In this document: piece by piece, positions 46,357 to 55,825 of the stretch | How the letters are laid out: every line of letters starts with the position of its first letter | How positions within the stretch are numbered: position 1 is the stretch's first letter | Assembly (NCBI RefSeq): GCF_000006405.1 | Contig: NW_003210538.1 | Coordinates: forward strand, 153,110-217,109 | Source of the DNA: Perkinsus marinus ATCC 50983 | Taxonomy: Eukaryota; Perkinsozoa; Perkinsida; Perkinsidae | Direction of reading: 5' to 3' | DNA: 64,000 bases | Program-made: the position numbers and the translations under genes | Notes under the pieces: generated by a model | Database searches by the model: none | Told to the model about the DNA's origin: nothing | Seen by the model: only the letters and a program-made list of their open reading frames with translations

Positions 46357-47769
46357 TTATTTGACCTCCTTAGGGGTTGTGGCAACACACTTACCGAGCA
46401 TAACAACACCATTACCTTCCATAAGGGCAACACGAGAGAGACCCTCACAATGCTTGAAGGTATCAACCACGAGATGCTGAAGAGGTTCGAAGACGACCTC
46501 GGCCATCTCATTAGACTTCAAGGAGTGGGGATCCTCCATTTTCTTACCACCGGTCTCCTTGCCGACCTTCCAGTTGATCTTGGTAAGCTTGCAAGCGGAA
46601 CGGCCAGTACGGACGAAGGCGATGGGAGAGTAGCCGACCTTCAATTCACCAGGGACATCCAGAATCTGGACCTGGGCAGTGAAGGTACCAATGTGTTGAA
46701 GAGTCTTATCAGCCTTGGAGATCATGCAATCGCCAACGCGGGGCATGTTATCCTTGTTGAGACCCTTGACGTTGAGACCGACGTTATCACCAGGATAAGC
46801 CTCTTGCTCACGCTTGTGATGCATCTCAATGGTGAAGACCTTGCCGCCGCAGGGGGTAGCGGGGGTATGAGTGGGCATGAAGATGACATCCTCGTTGGGC
46901 TTGACAACACCCTGCTCAACGCGGCCAGTTAGAACATCACCGACACCCTTGATCTTATAGATACCGGAAAGGGGAACACGCATGGGAGCATCGGTAACAC
47001 GCTTAGGGACAGTAGCGAACTTCTCAAGAGCATCGTACAAGGTTTCAACATGAATCTTCTCGGTCTCCTTGACAGTACGCTGGACATCCATACCCTTCCA
47101 CCAGGCCATCTTGTCGGACTTCTTGATAAGGTTATCACCGCACCAGCCAGAGATGGGAAGAATGGGGACGCACTTCTCAACGAAGTCCTTCTTCCAGCCA
47201 ACACGGCCGAGCATGTTCTTCATCTCATCACGGATCTCGGTGTAACGAGCCTCCTTGTAGCCGGCAACATCGGAATCCATCTTGTTGACACCAACAATCA
47301 ACTGCTTAACGCCCAACAAGTTAATAAGACGGGCATGCTGACGGGTCTGACCCTGGATCTCACCAGCCTTGTGGTTACCACGGGCAATGGCGGTACCGAA
47401 GTTACCATCAGCGGGAACCATGAGGAGGGCAACATCAGCCTGAGAGGCACCGGTGATCATGTTCTTGATGAAATCCCTATGGCCGGGGGCATCAATAACG
47501 GTATAATGCCAAGTCTCAGTGAAGAACTCCTTGGTAGTGCAAGCAATGGTAACACCACGCTCACGCTCCTCCTTTTGGCGATCCATATAGAAGGCGAAGG
47601 CGAAGGAGGACTTGCCAAGACGGTCGGCTTCGGCCTTAAGCTTCTCCATCTCTCTCTCGGAGACACCGCCGAGTTCGAACAACAAACGACCGGTGGTGGT
47701 CGACTTGCCGGAATCAACGTGACCGCAGATCACGATGGACATATGAGTCTTCTCTCCAGTGGCAGCCAT
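46357..47769 (-). CDS. Translation elongation factor 1-alpha, copy 1
   Basis: EF-1alpha delivers aminoacyl-tRNA to the ribosome as a GTP complex. One intact exon of 470 residues, starting MAATGEKTHMSIVICG. The GTPase motifs are present: GHVDSGKST (G1), DAPGHRDF (G3), NKMD (G4). The end reads LGKCVATTPKEVK. It has the usual three-domain length and no intron, in contrast to most neighbours. It differs from copy 2 at scattered C-terminal positions (for example KIHVETLYDA vs KFHVDTLYDA, EQEAYPGDNV vs EEQALPGDNV, ATTPKEVK vs ATSAKDVK). The 5' two-fifths are nearly identical at DNA level. A 106-bp tandem array follows its 3' end. Confidence 0.97.
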   Translation of the reverse strand: MAATGEKTHMSIVICGHVDSGKSTTTGRLLFELGGVSEREMEKLKAEADRLGKSSFAFAFYMDRQKEERERGVTIACTTKEFFTETWHYTVIDAPGHRDFIKNMITGASQADVALLMVPADGNFGTAIARGNHKAGEIQGQTRQHARLINLLGVKQLIVGVNKMDSDVAGYKEARYTEIRDEMKNMLGRVGWKKDFVEKCVPILPISGWCGDNLIKKSDKMAWWKGMDVQRTVKETEKIHVETLYDALEKFATVPKRVTDAPMRVPLSGIYKIKGVGDVLTGRVEQGVVKPNEDVIFMPTHTPATPCGGKVFTIEMHHKREQEAYPGDNVGLNVKGLNKDNMPRVGDCMISKADKTLQHIGTFTAQVQILDVPGELKVGYSPIAFVRTGRSACKLTKINWKVGKETGGKKMEDPHSLKSNEMAEVVFEPLQHLVVDTFKHCEGLSRVALMEGNGVVMLGKCVATTPKEVK

Positions 47770-48107
47770 GGTTGTGAAGTTTCTGGGAAAAAATCTCCAA
47801 TCAATCTACAAACATGAACATAAAGGTACACGACCGAAAAACTACACAGAAAGGGCAACATTCGACTCTCCACAACATCCTCGCAGGAAACGTATAGCGA
47901 AGCTAAAGATTCTCTTCAGCGAACACTATTGTGTCCAATCTGGAGTATGGAACTCATTTGCTCCTTCGATATCATATGCTCTTGTAGGGACATGTCTCTA
48001 TGTGCTAAGCTTAACTTTCGCTGCAGTATCACAACACATCTTATCTTGCTCGGTGGATCCCGCGCCGGTTTCGCCAAGAAACCCAACCCAACGCCTTAAC
48101 AAAATTG

Positions 48108-48144
48108 CGCGCGCTGGGGTGGGGGCCCCGGGCGCGCGCTAAAA
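48108..48144. repeat. GC-rich palindromic motif, copy 1
   Basis: GCGCGCGCTGGGG, then GGGGGCCCCGGGCGCGCGC and TAAAAT. The core GGGGCCCC is palindromic and the flanks GCGCGCGC pair with each other. A near-identical copy is at 49154-49190, and shortened forms (CGGGCGCGCGCTAAAA near 41970; GGGCGAGCGCTAAAA near 50378) occur. Confidence 0.8.
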
Positions 48145-48324
48145 TCAAACCGGCATTACCTGCGGCTAGAGTATATAGGCAAAATGAAGCCGTCTTCTCG
48201 CGACCTAGCCGTTCAATTTCGTTGAGTTTTAAATAGCATACGTAGCAGCCCGACACAGGTTGAGCACGCACTACTCTGCACAAATGTAACACAACAGTTT
48301 CGACAAGGAGCCGATTTAAAATGA

Positions 48325-48352
48325 CCGCAAGTTCGAATCCCAGGCCCGACAA
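48325..48352 (+). tRNA. Orphan B-box / tRNA-like remnant
   Basis: CGCAAGTTCGAATCCCAGG followed by CCCGACA and an AATTTT. The B-box consensus is perfect (GTTCGAATCC), but there is no A box, anticodon arm or matching 5' strand. Confidence 0.25.
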
Positions 48353-48450
48353 TTTTAAATCTTTTATACAAGTCACAAAAACCTAGCGGAGCGATGCAGT
48401 CCGGCAAGATTCACGCCATTGTGCTGTCTCTGAAAGTCGTCTCCGCCCGA

Positions 48451-48523
48451 TTCGTGCAGCTCAGTTGGTAGAGCGCCCGCCCATCATGCGAGATTGCGCA
48501 GGTTCGATTCCCACGGACCACGT
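48451..48523 (+). tRNA. tRNA-like gene, near-complete cloverleaf
   Basis: Acceptor GATTCGT pairs with ACGGACC (one mismatch, one G-U). The D-arm is good (AGCTCAGTTGGTAGAGC). Anticodon arm CCCGC-CCATCAT-GCGAG has one mismatch; by position the anticodon reads ATC, but base 33 is C instead of the invariant U. The T-arm contains CAGGTTCGATTCCCA. A T5 run follows. It is either a tRNA with damaged anticodon loop or a pseudogene. Confidence 0.5.
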
Positions 48524-48781
48524 TTTTCTTGCAACCTCGTAAAACGTGTGTGTAATGTTGGATTGCTAACTTCAGTACGATTTTGTCTTCTACCGTTTGT
48601 ATACAACGATTACTAACGTCGGATGATGTATATTTGTGTCGATATTAGCTCGATATTTTGTCAAGAAAAACGTTGCGTCAGAACACCGTGCGATGTTTTG
48701 AGAGGCATCCATTTCCACGATTGCTAATTTCTCGTGTGTATCCAAAACGTGCCGAACATTTTCTTGAGATAAGTATGTAAT

Positions 48782-49122
48782 AAAATACACTTAGTAAGTC
48801 TCGTTGGTAACCTATTATATCTGATATCACTTTTTCTCTAGCCCACCACGCTTGTACACTTACTTCAAGTAAGTTACTTGGCGGTTCGGACAGATTTTCT
48901 GGCCGAACCGCCCCAGCAGCAGTAATGCCTTTATTTGCTTTTCCTCTTCGTCCGTTTCTTTCATCATATGAGAAGTACTGCTCCATAGGCGTCTAAGATT
49001 GAAATGTGCATCACAAGTTAATTGCTATCACGGCCGTGCCGTTTTGGCTTCGAAGAAGCACGCTTGTGGCTCTCATTTTTCACCTAGCGTCCTCATATCT
49101 TCTCGCACCGGACCCTTGGTGG
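48782..49122. repeat. Duplicated segment, copy 1
   Basis: About 90-95% identical to 50964-51288, same orientation. It includes a hairpin, GGCGGTTCGG (48880-48889) with CCGAACCGCC (48903-48912). This copy has 14 extra bases (TTCAAGTAAGTTAC) just before the hairpin, which create a second small palindrome. Both copies end abruptly after CCGGACCCTTGGTG. Confidence 0.93.
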
Positions 49123-49151
49123 ATGGAGCGCTCCTCCCTTTTCGCCTCTTT

Positions 49152-49190
49152 TTGCGCGCTGGGGGAGGGGCCCCGGGCGCGCGCATTATA
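49152..49190. repeat. GC-rich palindromic motif, copy 2
   Basis: TGCGCGCTGGGGG, then AGGGGCCCCGGGCGCGCGC and ATTATAG. Same layout as 48108-48144. It begins 30 bases after the end of duplicated segment copy 1. Confidence 0.8.
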
Positions 49191-49417
49191 GCCGGTAGGA
49201 ATTCACAGCAAAAAAGACCGAGTACGAAGCCGATTTCGTTAATGACAGTAAGGATTGCCCTGAAAATAGGTGCAATCGACTCCTCTCGTCGAGCTGAGTA
49301 ATAATATGGCAAAATTTTTCAAATATTATGAGCCGTTTACGAGAAATAACCGATTTAGTCTTTTCCCACTCAATGTAGGGAGGCATGACATGGGAGTACT
49401 GTATCAACAATCAGTCT

Positions 49418-49487
49418 AGTCCAGCAGGTAATGGGCGTGCGCTGTCACACGGGAGACCCAAGTTCGAATCTGGGTTGAGGTATATTC
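49418..49487 (+). tRNA. tRNA-Asp-like sequence, degenerate
   Basis: The anticodon-arm region GCTGTCACACGGGAGACCC and T-loop AGTTCGAATC match a tRNA-Asp(GTC). The D-arm is altered and the acceptor strands do not pair. Probably a pseudogene. Confidence 0.35.
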
Positions 49488-49657
49488 CGGAATAAATCCC
49501 CGTACTCAGAGTAGGTCAGTGGGTTGGGTGTTACAGCGATAAGTGCAACGGCAATCAGTAGGATAGTGTCCGTGGGGTCGCGGATGACCACCCACCAGTG
49601 TACAAGTAGGTCTGAACTAGTCTGAGCATCAAGCGTTATTATTGAAGCATCATATTT

Positions 49658-49735
49658 TATATAGGTAGTTTGGTCTAATGGTTAGTCTTCAGGTTGGTCA
49701 TACGGATGATCCAGGTTCGAATCCTGGATATATAA
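49658..49735 (+). tRNA. tRNA-Asp-like (GTC by position)
   Basis: Acceptor TATATAG pairs with ATATATA except at the last pair. D-arm region GTTTGGTCTAATGGTTAGTC; T-arm CCAGG-TTCGAAT-CCTGG is perfect. The anticodon-loop region GTTGGTCAT reads GTC but lacks U33, and the stem is weak. At 78 nt it is slightly long. A TTTT run follows nearby. Functional status is uncertain. Confidence 0.45.
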
Positions 49736-49913
49736 ATTTTATAATTTTGTCAGTGATGGTTGTCCAGCCACTCTATTGAGTAGTATTGTTTGTACTTGGC
49801 TCAGTGTAGTGCTCAGCATCATTATCTATGTCGACTCCAGGTAGTGGGCTTATCTAACATTGCATAGCACATTAGAGCCTGACGACTTCCAATGAACAAC
49901 AATAAATTGAACT

Positions 49914-49985
49914 CGACGATAGTGTAGTGGTTAGTACTCATGTCTCTCATTCCCGAGATCTAAGGTTCGAATCCCAGAAGGTCCG
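49914..49985 (+). tRNA. tRNA-Glu-like (CTC by position)
   Basis: GATAGTGTAGTGGTTAGTAC is a good A-box/D-arm for tRNA-Glu. The loop CTCTCAT gives anticodon CTC with U33 intact, and AAGGTTCGAATCCCAG is a B box. The anticodon stem and acceptor stem hardly pair, so this is probably a decayed copy. A strong hairpin starts where the tRNA would end. Confidence 0.4.
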
Positions 49986-50018
49986 TGCGGGGCCCCACGC
50001 CAGTGGGGTGCACGGACC
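49980..50018. repeat. Strong GC hairpin
   Basis: Outer arms GGTCCGTGC (49980-49988) and GCACGGACC (50010-50018); inner arms CCCCAC (49993-49998) and GTGGGG (50003-50008); loop GCCA. It overlaps the 3' end of the tRNA-Glu-like sequence. Confidence 0.9.
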
Positions 50019-50125
50019 CCTCAGTGCCTACAGCCTTGCGATTCCCCCTGATGAGACTAAGTAACGCGCGACAGCGCAACCAACTGCAGTACCCTGACCA
50101 ACTCAACCAACAGTAGTGGAGACGG

Positions 50126-50163
50126 CGCAACCATCGGAGCAGACAGTACGGCCGATGGTTGCG
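50126..50163. repeat. 12-bp hairpin
   Basis: CGCAACCATCGG (50126-50137) and its exact reverse complement (50152-50163), loop of 14 bases. Confidence 0.9.
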
Positions 50164-50357
50164 AGGACAACACCGACAAGGAGGACTAGCCAGCACTAAT
50201 GACGAGTCTCACAATAGCGTACCAGAATGTGAAAAGTCGGGCTGCTGCTGCTGCTAGCATGGTGCCAACGCAGTGCACCGATCAGGCACCACACCGGTGC
50301 TAGGTGGATAGGCGACGGGTCTCGCCAGAGACAGTAACAATCGCGGTAGCACTCAAG

Positions 50358-50382
50358 CGAGCCCCGGTATTTTCCGGGGCGA
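50358..50382. repeat. GC hairpin beside a GC-motif variant
   Basis: GCCCCGG, loop TATTTT, CCGGGGC, followed by GAGCGCTAAAA, which resembles the 3' flank of the palindromic motif at 48108-48144. Confidence 0.8.
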
Positions 50383-50639
50383 GCGCTAAAAGCCCGGCGC
50401 CAGCCAGCCATAAGACAAGGTAGGGCCGAAAAAGTGGTCTTTTTTTCAGTTACCCATTCAATTTCGTTCAAACTTCTCAGATCGGTGCAAAATGTGCTAA
50501 TTTGAATAGCACGCGAACATTTCAGTCAGTTGAAGCCCTCGTTCGCGAGATATGACTTATTTTTTAAAACGCGTATGCGCACAATTATAACATGTGCACG
50601 CATGCTCACGCGACATCTGCGCAAGATGAGGCTGTCTCC

Positions 50640-50712
50640 ACGCACAATCACCAGTTCAGTGAACAGAGCGCTCGATCGTCATCCAGATGACCTCGGGTTC
50701 GAATGTCGTTTT
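50640..50712 (+). tRNA. tRNA-like remnant with B box
   Basis: CCAGTTCAGTGAACAGAGCG resembles a D-arm; TCGGGTTCGAATG is a B-box match, followed by a T5 run (GTCGTTTTT). The acceptor strands do not pair. Probably a decayed copy of the kind at 48451. Confidence 0.3.
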
Positions 50713-50963
50713 TCTGTCATTGCGTAAGTTCAATTATCTACACGACTTCGTTCAAATTTCTCAAATCAGTGCGGAATGTCTCAATTAGAGTAGCACGCAT
50801 GCGCTGATGACAAGAAATCATTCGCGAGAAATGTCATGAAACTGTTCGTGACGTGGAGCATTCGTGCCGAGCCATTTTTATGCGATCTTTCGCGAGATAT
50901 AGTTAGTTCAGTAGCGAGGTTGATTTGTTTCACTAATTTCTGTAACTGTTCAGCGTATGAAAC

Positions 50964-51288
50964 AAAATATATTTAGTAAGTCTTGTTGGTAACCTATTAT
51001 ATCTGATATCACTTTTTCTCTAGCTCACCACGCCTGTACACTTACTTGGCGGTTCGGACAGATTTTCTGGCCGAACCGCCCCAGCAGCAGTAATGCCTTT
51101 ATTTGTTTTTCCTCTTCGTTCGTTTCTTTCATCATATGAAAGTACTGCTCCATAGGCCTCTAAGATTGAAATGTGCATCACAAGTTAGTTGCTATCACGG
51201 CAGTGCCGTTTTGGCTTCGACGAAGCACGCTTGTGGCTCTCATTTTTCACCTAGCGTCCTCATATCTTCTCGCACCGGACCCTTGGTG
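50964..51288. repeat. Duplicated segment, copy 2
   Basis: Second copy of 48782-49122, with the same hairpin (51048-51057 and 51071-51080) but without the 14-base insertion. Sequence after CCTTGGTG is unrelated to copy 1, so the duplication ends sharply. Confidence 0.93.
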
Positions 51289-52396
51289 ATTGCGTCGGAG
51301 TTCACGAAATGTGTGCCTTGCTATCAACTCAGCTCAATCGCGCAAGGTGATTCTTCTCGGAACATGTAGAACTTGTGTCTCTGTCGATCACGGCATTGTT
51401 TTGGGCCAGGCTATTCGTCACTCATAGTTGGGTTATCTGAGATAACCCATCTGAAATAACTTATCTCACCAGGCTTGACGCCCAGGTTACATATCTTACG
51501 GCCAATATTCATGGCACATTGTTGATGTAACAATCTGTCCCGTGATCAGTCTGGGCTTGAATGACCTATATGATTCTTAAAGTTTCATCGGTTTCTAGGA
51601 TGAAATACGTTTCGCGAGTTCCCTCTATCGATGTGCAATGCTCGTCGGGGTCAGTAATCTCGTGCTGAAGTATGCGGAAGGTTATTCAGCACGAGACACA
51701 TTCGCAGAACTCCCTAACACTCAATCCTACATCGACGGAGAGTTCGATTATTTCTTTTATGAGTTTACTTAGTGTCACATCCATGTTGCAGGACCAACCA
51801 TTTTTTTGCAACTCGGAGCTTACGCATATCTTCTCCCGATATACTAAGTACACTGGCTTTCCCATCGTTAAACATAGTAAATCTCATCGTGAAATGTTAG
51901 TTGTTGAATTCACACACACGAGCACTTGAAGAACAAGTAATACAAGATGAAATCATTGTGCAATTGAGTCAGACATTGAATAGGGTTTTCCACAACGGCG
52001 AGCGAGGCTTGCGGGGGTTCAACCGCAACAACACGAACGCTCAGAATATATATTCAAAATATCATCATATTGTATTCATGAAGATGTGCAACCCAAATTC
52101 ACTGAGCACTCCAGAACAGTGTGATCAGATAACCCTGCGGGTCGCTTATTTTAGCAGTTGGCACAACTAATACAGCTATTTTGAAACAAGCTGACAGCTG
52201 TCAATAACTGCAAGGCCCAAACTCTTACACTTAATTGACAAGCAAGACACCTGCCATATGGCGGTCTTCCGCTGAAAGAATCCGAGTTTATAATAAGCGA
52301 GTCTTAGCACCACCTATATAATCAAGAGGATCTTTCTCATAGCTACTGGACAATGGTGAACTTTTTTACTGGTAATCAACTGATCCACGTTAGTTC

Positions 52397-53809
52397 TTAC
52401 TTGACATCCTTGGCGCTAGTGGCGACACACTTACCAAGCATGACAACACCGTTACCCTCCATAAGAGCAACACGAGAGAGACCCTCGCAGTGCTTGAAGG
52501 AGTCGACAACAAGGTGCTGAAGAGGCTCGAAGACGACCTCGGCCATCTCGTTAGACTTCAAGGAGTGGGGATCCTCCATCTTCTTGCCACCGGTCTCCTT
52601 ACCGACCTTCCAGTTGATCTTGGTAAGCTTGCAAGCGGAACGGCCAGTACGGACGAAGGCGATGGGAGAGTAACCGACCTTGATCTCACCGGGGACATCC
52701 AAGATCTGGACCTGGGCGGTGAAGTTACCGACGTGCTGAAGAGTCTTATCAGCCTTGGAGATCATGCAATCACCAACACGGGGCATGTTATCCTTGTTGA
52801 GACCCTTGACGTTGAGACCGACGTTATCACCGGGAAGAGCTTGCTCCTCGCGCTTGTGATGCATCTCAATGGTGAAGACCTTGCCGCTGCAGGGAGTAGC
52901 GGGGGTATGAGTGGGCATGAAGATGACATCCTCGTTGGGCTTGACAACACCCTGCTCAACGCGGCCAGTGAGAACATCACCGACACCCTTGATCTTGTAG
53001 ATACCGGAGAGGGGAACACGCATGGGAGCATCGACGACACGCGCGGGGACAGTAGCGAACTTCTCAAGAGCATCATACAAGGTATCCACGTGGAACTTCT
53101 CGGTCTCCTTGACAGTTCGCTGGACATCCATACCCTTCCACCAGGCCATCTTGTCGGACTTCTTGATAAGGTTATCACCGCACCAGCCAGAGATGGGAAG
53201 AATGGGGACGCACTTCTCAACGAAGTCCTTCTTCCAGCCAACACGGCCGAGCATGTTCTTCATCTCATCACGGATCTCGGTGTAACGAGCCTCCTTGTAG
53301 CCGGCAACATCGGAATCCATCTTGTTGACACCAACAATCAACTGCTTGACGCCCAACAAGTTAATAAGACGGGCATGCTGACGGGTCTGACCCTGGATCT
53401 CACCAGCCTTGTGGTTACCACGGGCAATGGCGGTACCGAAGTTACCATCAGCGGGAACCATGAGGAGGGCGACATCAGCCTGAGAGGCACCGGTGATCAT
53501 GTTCTTGATGAAATCCCTATGGCCGGGGGCATCAATAACGGTGTAATGCCAAGTCTCAGTGAAGAACTCCTTGGTAGTGCAAGCAATGGTAACACCACGC
53601 TCACGCTCCTCCTTTTGGCGATCCATATAGAAGGCGAAGGCGAAGGAGGACTTGCCAAGACGGTCGGCCTCGGCCTTGAGCTTCTCCATCTCTCTCTCGG
53701 AGACACCGCCGAGTTCGAACAACAAACGACCGGTGGTGGTCGACTTGCCGGAATCGACGTGACCGCAGATCACGATGGACATATGAGTTTTCTCTCCAGT
53801 GGCAGCCAT
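52397..53809 (-). CDS. Translation elongation factor 1-alpha, copy 2
   Basis: Intact, intronless, 470 residues, same strand as copy 1 and exactly 6040 bp upstream of it in start position. G1 GHVDSGKST, G3 DAPGHRDF and G4 NKMD are present. The end reads LGKCVATSAKDVK. Compared with copy 1, the first 660 coding bases differ at about eight positions, apparently all synonymous, while amino-acid changes cluster in the last 60%. The upstream and downstream flanks differ from copy 1, so each gene has its own promoter. Both frames are open and both look functional. Confidence 0.97.
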   Translation of the reverse strand: MAATGEKTHMSIVICGHVDSGKSTTTGRLLFELGGVSEREMEKLKAEADRLGKSSFAFAFYMDRQKEERERGVTIACTTKEFFTETWHYTVIDAPGHRDFIKNMITGASQADVALLMVPADGNFGTAIARGNHKAGEIQGQTRQHARLINLLGVKQLIVGVNKMDSDVAGYKEARYTEIRDEMKNMLGRVGWKKDFVEKCVPILPISGWCGDNLIKKSDKMAWWKGMDVQRTVKETEKFHVDTLYDALEKFATVPARVVDAPMRVPLSGIYKIKGVGDVLTGRVEQGVVKPNEDVIFMPTHTPATPCSGKVFTIEMHHKREEQALPGDNVGLNVKGLNKDNMPRVGDCMISKADKTLQHVGNFTAQVQILDVPGEIKVGYSPIAFVRTGRSACKLTKINWKVGKETGGKKMEDPHSLKSNEMAEVVFEPLQHLVVDSFKHCEGLSRVALMEGNGVVMLGKCVATSAKDVK

Positions 53810-55825
53810 GGTTTTGCGCGGAAAACGTGTAAAGCCTGCAAGAACAACATCAAGGGTTACCCCAAAGGACTCCTAATCTCAAGCGACACGACCTCAATTC
53901 TTGTGGCATTCACCAAATCATGAAGGGCTAACGAGAAACTTGTCTGTCGTTCGAACCGTAGCTTCGCTGCTATACCAAAATCGATCACGCTTTGTGCACG
54001 CGTTCAAATACCAGCGCATGTTCATTGTGTTGGGCGTCTACTTCGTAAGCAGCCGTTCGTTTTCTTTCCGATTCGACTAGGCATAGGATTGACTACATAT
54101 CCTCTCTTCCACAGCTCCATTCCTACGAATTGCGTCTACCAAATGTGGAAATAACTACACCAAATACCTCAAAATTACCTTCTTCAGTACTACAAGCCTT
54201 CACCCGACGAGTCCGCTGCTTTGTGTCACGTGTCCCTAACTAAGAACGACTCTCAGTGGCAATAAATAACCCAACCATAAAGATATCGAAATGTCATATG
54301 TGCTTAGTCGGTGATATTAACTACTGCTACTGAAAACGATGACATCTCTGAGATTCATCTAAATATGAAATAATATACTTTCCACACTTCCCTACTCTTA
54401 CCTTACCAGTTTGATCCCATCAAAACTAACTAATCCTAACAACTATCCATAGTCAGCTTTGTGTCGCCCGCAGCTGCTAGAAGTATCTTCTCATAGATTG
54501 TGTCCATGTCCGACACAAAGGATTCCTGCAACTGCGTCTGTGGTGCAAGTCGTTTCAGCGCACTTGCACACAATGGTAGCGTGTGTGTAAACTATTAATC
54601 TGTATTTTCATACCAACATTATTACATACACGTACAATTATTACATATTACGTACAATCTACCATGTCAAACGTGTATAATTTAGTTTCCACAAAAAAAT
54701 ACCACCATTATTGTTCTGTCCTGATACTAAGTGACATAAACTATATAAATAGTACGATATAATATACTTTAATATGATATAATAGCAGTATTACTAATAT
54801 GATGACTTGTGAAATTTAATTATATATTATTTTGATATAGTTTATACTGTATTGTATCTATTAGTGAGAATATAAGGTATATATATCTGTTAACAGACAG
54901 GGAGGGCTATAGATGAGGATATTTCTAACAATATCAATAGTGGGTTAAAATAATATACGATTATCCGAGCAAGGTGGCATGCTTCTTTATAGTCTAGCTT
55001 GTAGTTCTTTTACCTGGCTTGGTATATTAAGCCGTGGGAAAACTATTTCTGTGATAGAATATCACTCAAACCGCTCGGGAGGGATGGGTAATGTATGCTT
55101 GCGAACGATAGTTCTTGCTTCCAGTTGTGGAATACATCGGTTTATGCACCGTTCTGTAACATTGGGAAGGTTGCTCACGTAAGTGTGGTATTGTGAGTTT
55201 TATTAGGAGTTGTCTATTGCTTTCTGCATGAGCCATCATTGGAAGCTCCTTCGGCTGCTACTCTTCGTGTTTCTGGTAGTATGCTGGGGTTGTGAATCCG
55301 TCCTGTGGGACAAATTGTTTTAAGCGCATATCCATTTTATCAATTGATCTTCGGATGTTTCTGTCGGATTTAATCATGGTAGAGCGTAGTGATGCGAGCA
55401 ATTATATATATAATTATATATCATTTAATATAGCATTTAATTATATATATTTCTAATGTTGGTAATACGTAATGTAATATAGATAATGTCACATGATAAT
55501 AATGGAGTTTCACCACCCTAGTGATATGAAAAACACTAGTGAAAAACATATTTCACGACTACTGCATGGCGCAAATTTCAGGGTTTTCACCGAGTTTTAC
55601 GCCACTTCACGTAAAACGGGTGAAACTCCAATATACAATAAATATATATTAATACATCTATAGCCACCATATATGTATTTATACGGATATCCATATTAAT
55701 AATAAATTAGATGATAATAATAGCATTGAAAATCTTTCCGTTCACTTCGAAAATGAGTTGTCAAGGAAGAGTCATCGTCACCACGTAGGGAGCTAGGCAG
55801 ACCTATTCACCCATCCTGAACCTAT
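53810..55825. other. AT-rich intergenic region
   Basis: The first 700 bases have ordinary composition and would hold the EF-1alpha copy 2 promoter. From about 54580 to 55740 the sequence becomes strongly AT-rich, with many TATATA/AATATA stretches, unlike the rest of the window. No coding frame is supported; the frame at 54979-55182 has no motif. A family B element lies at 55503-55634. Confidence 0.6.
55503..55634. mobile_element. MITE-like family B, second copy
   Basis: Ends GGAGTTTCACC and GGTGAAACTCC are inverted repeats. The interior includes GTGATATGAAAAACACTAGT and CACTTCACGTAAAACGGG. About 130 bp, non-coding. It matches the intronic copy at 2350-2448. Confidence 0.85.

Larger units (their letters stand above)
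47770..52396. other. Repeat-rich spacer between the two EF-1alpha genes
   Basis: No protein gene is supported in these 4.6 kb. The first part carries the promoter and 5' untranslated region of copy 1; the last part carries the 3' end of copy 2. Between them are tRNA-like sequences, GC palindromes, several hairpins and a duplicated segment of about 330 bp, listed separately. The words TTCAATTTCGTT(C/G)A and TAGCA.(A/G)CG recur near 48213, 50458 and 50740. Confidence 0.6.

Noticed and set aside
47050-47817. 255-residue plus-strand open frame opposite EF-1alpha copy 1
   Set aside because: Same antisense artefact; no start context or independent motif.
52490-53923. 477-residue plus-strand open frame opposite EF-1alpha copy 2
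   Set aside because: It is the antisense reading of a strongly conserved gene. Its Leu/Gly/Asp-rich, repetitive composition is the reverse-frame image of the EF-1alpha codons, and a similar shorter antisense frame exists opposite copy 1.
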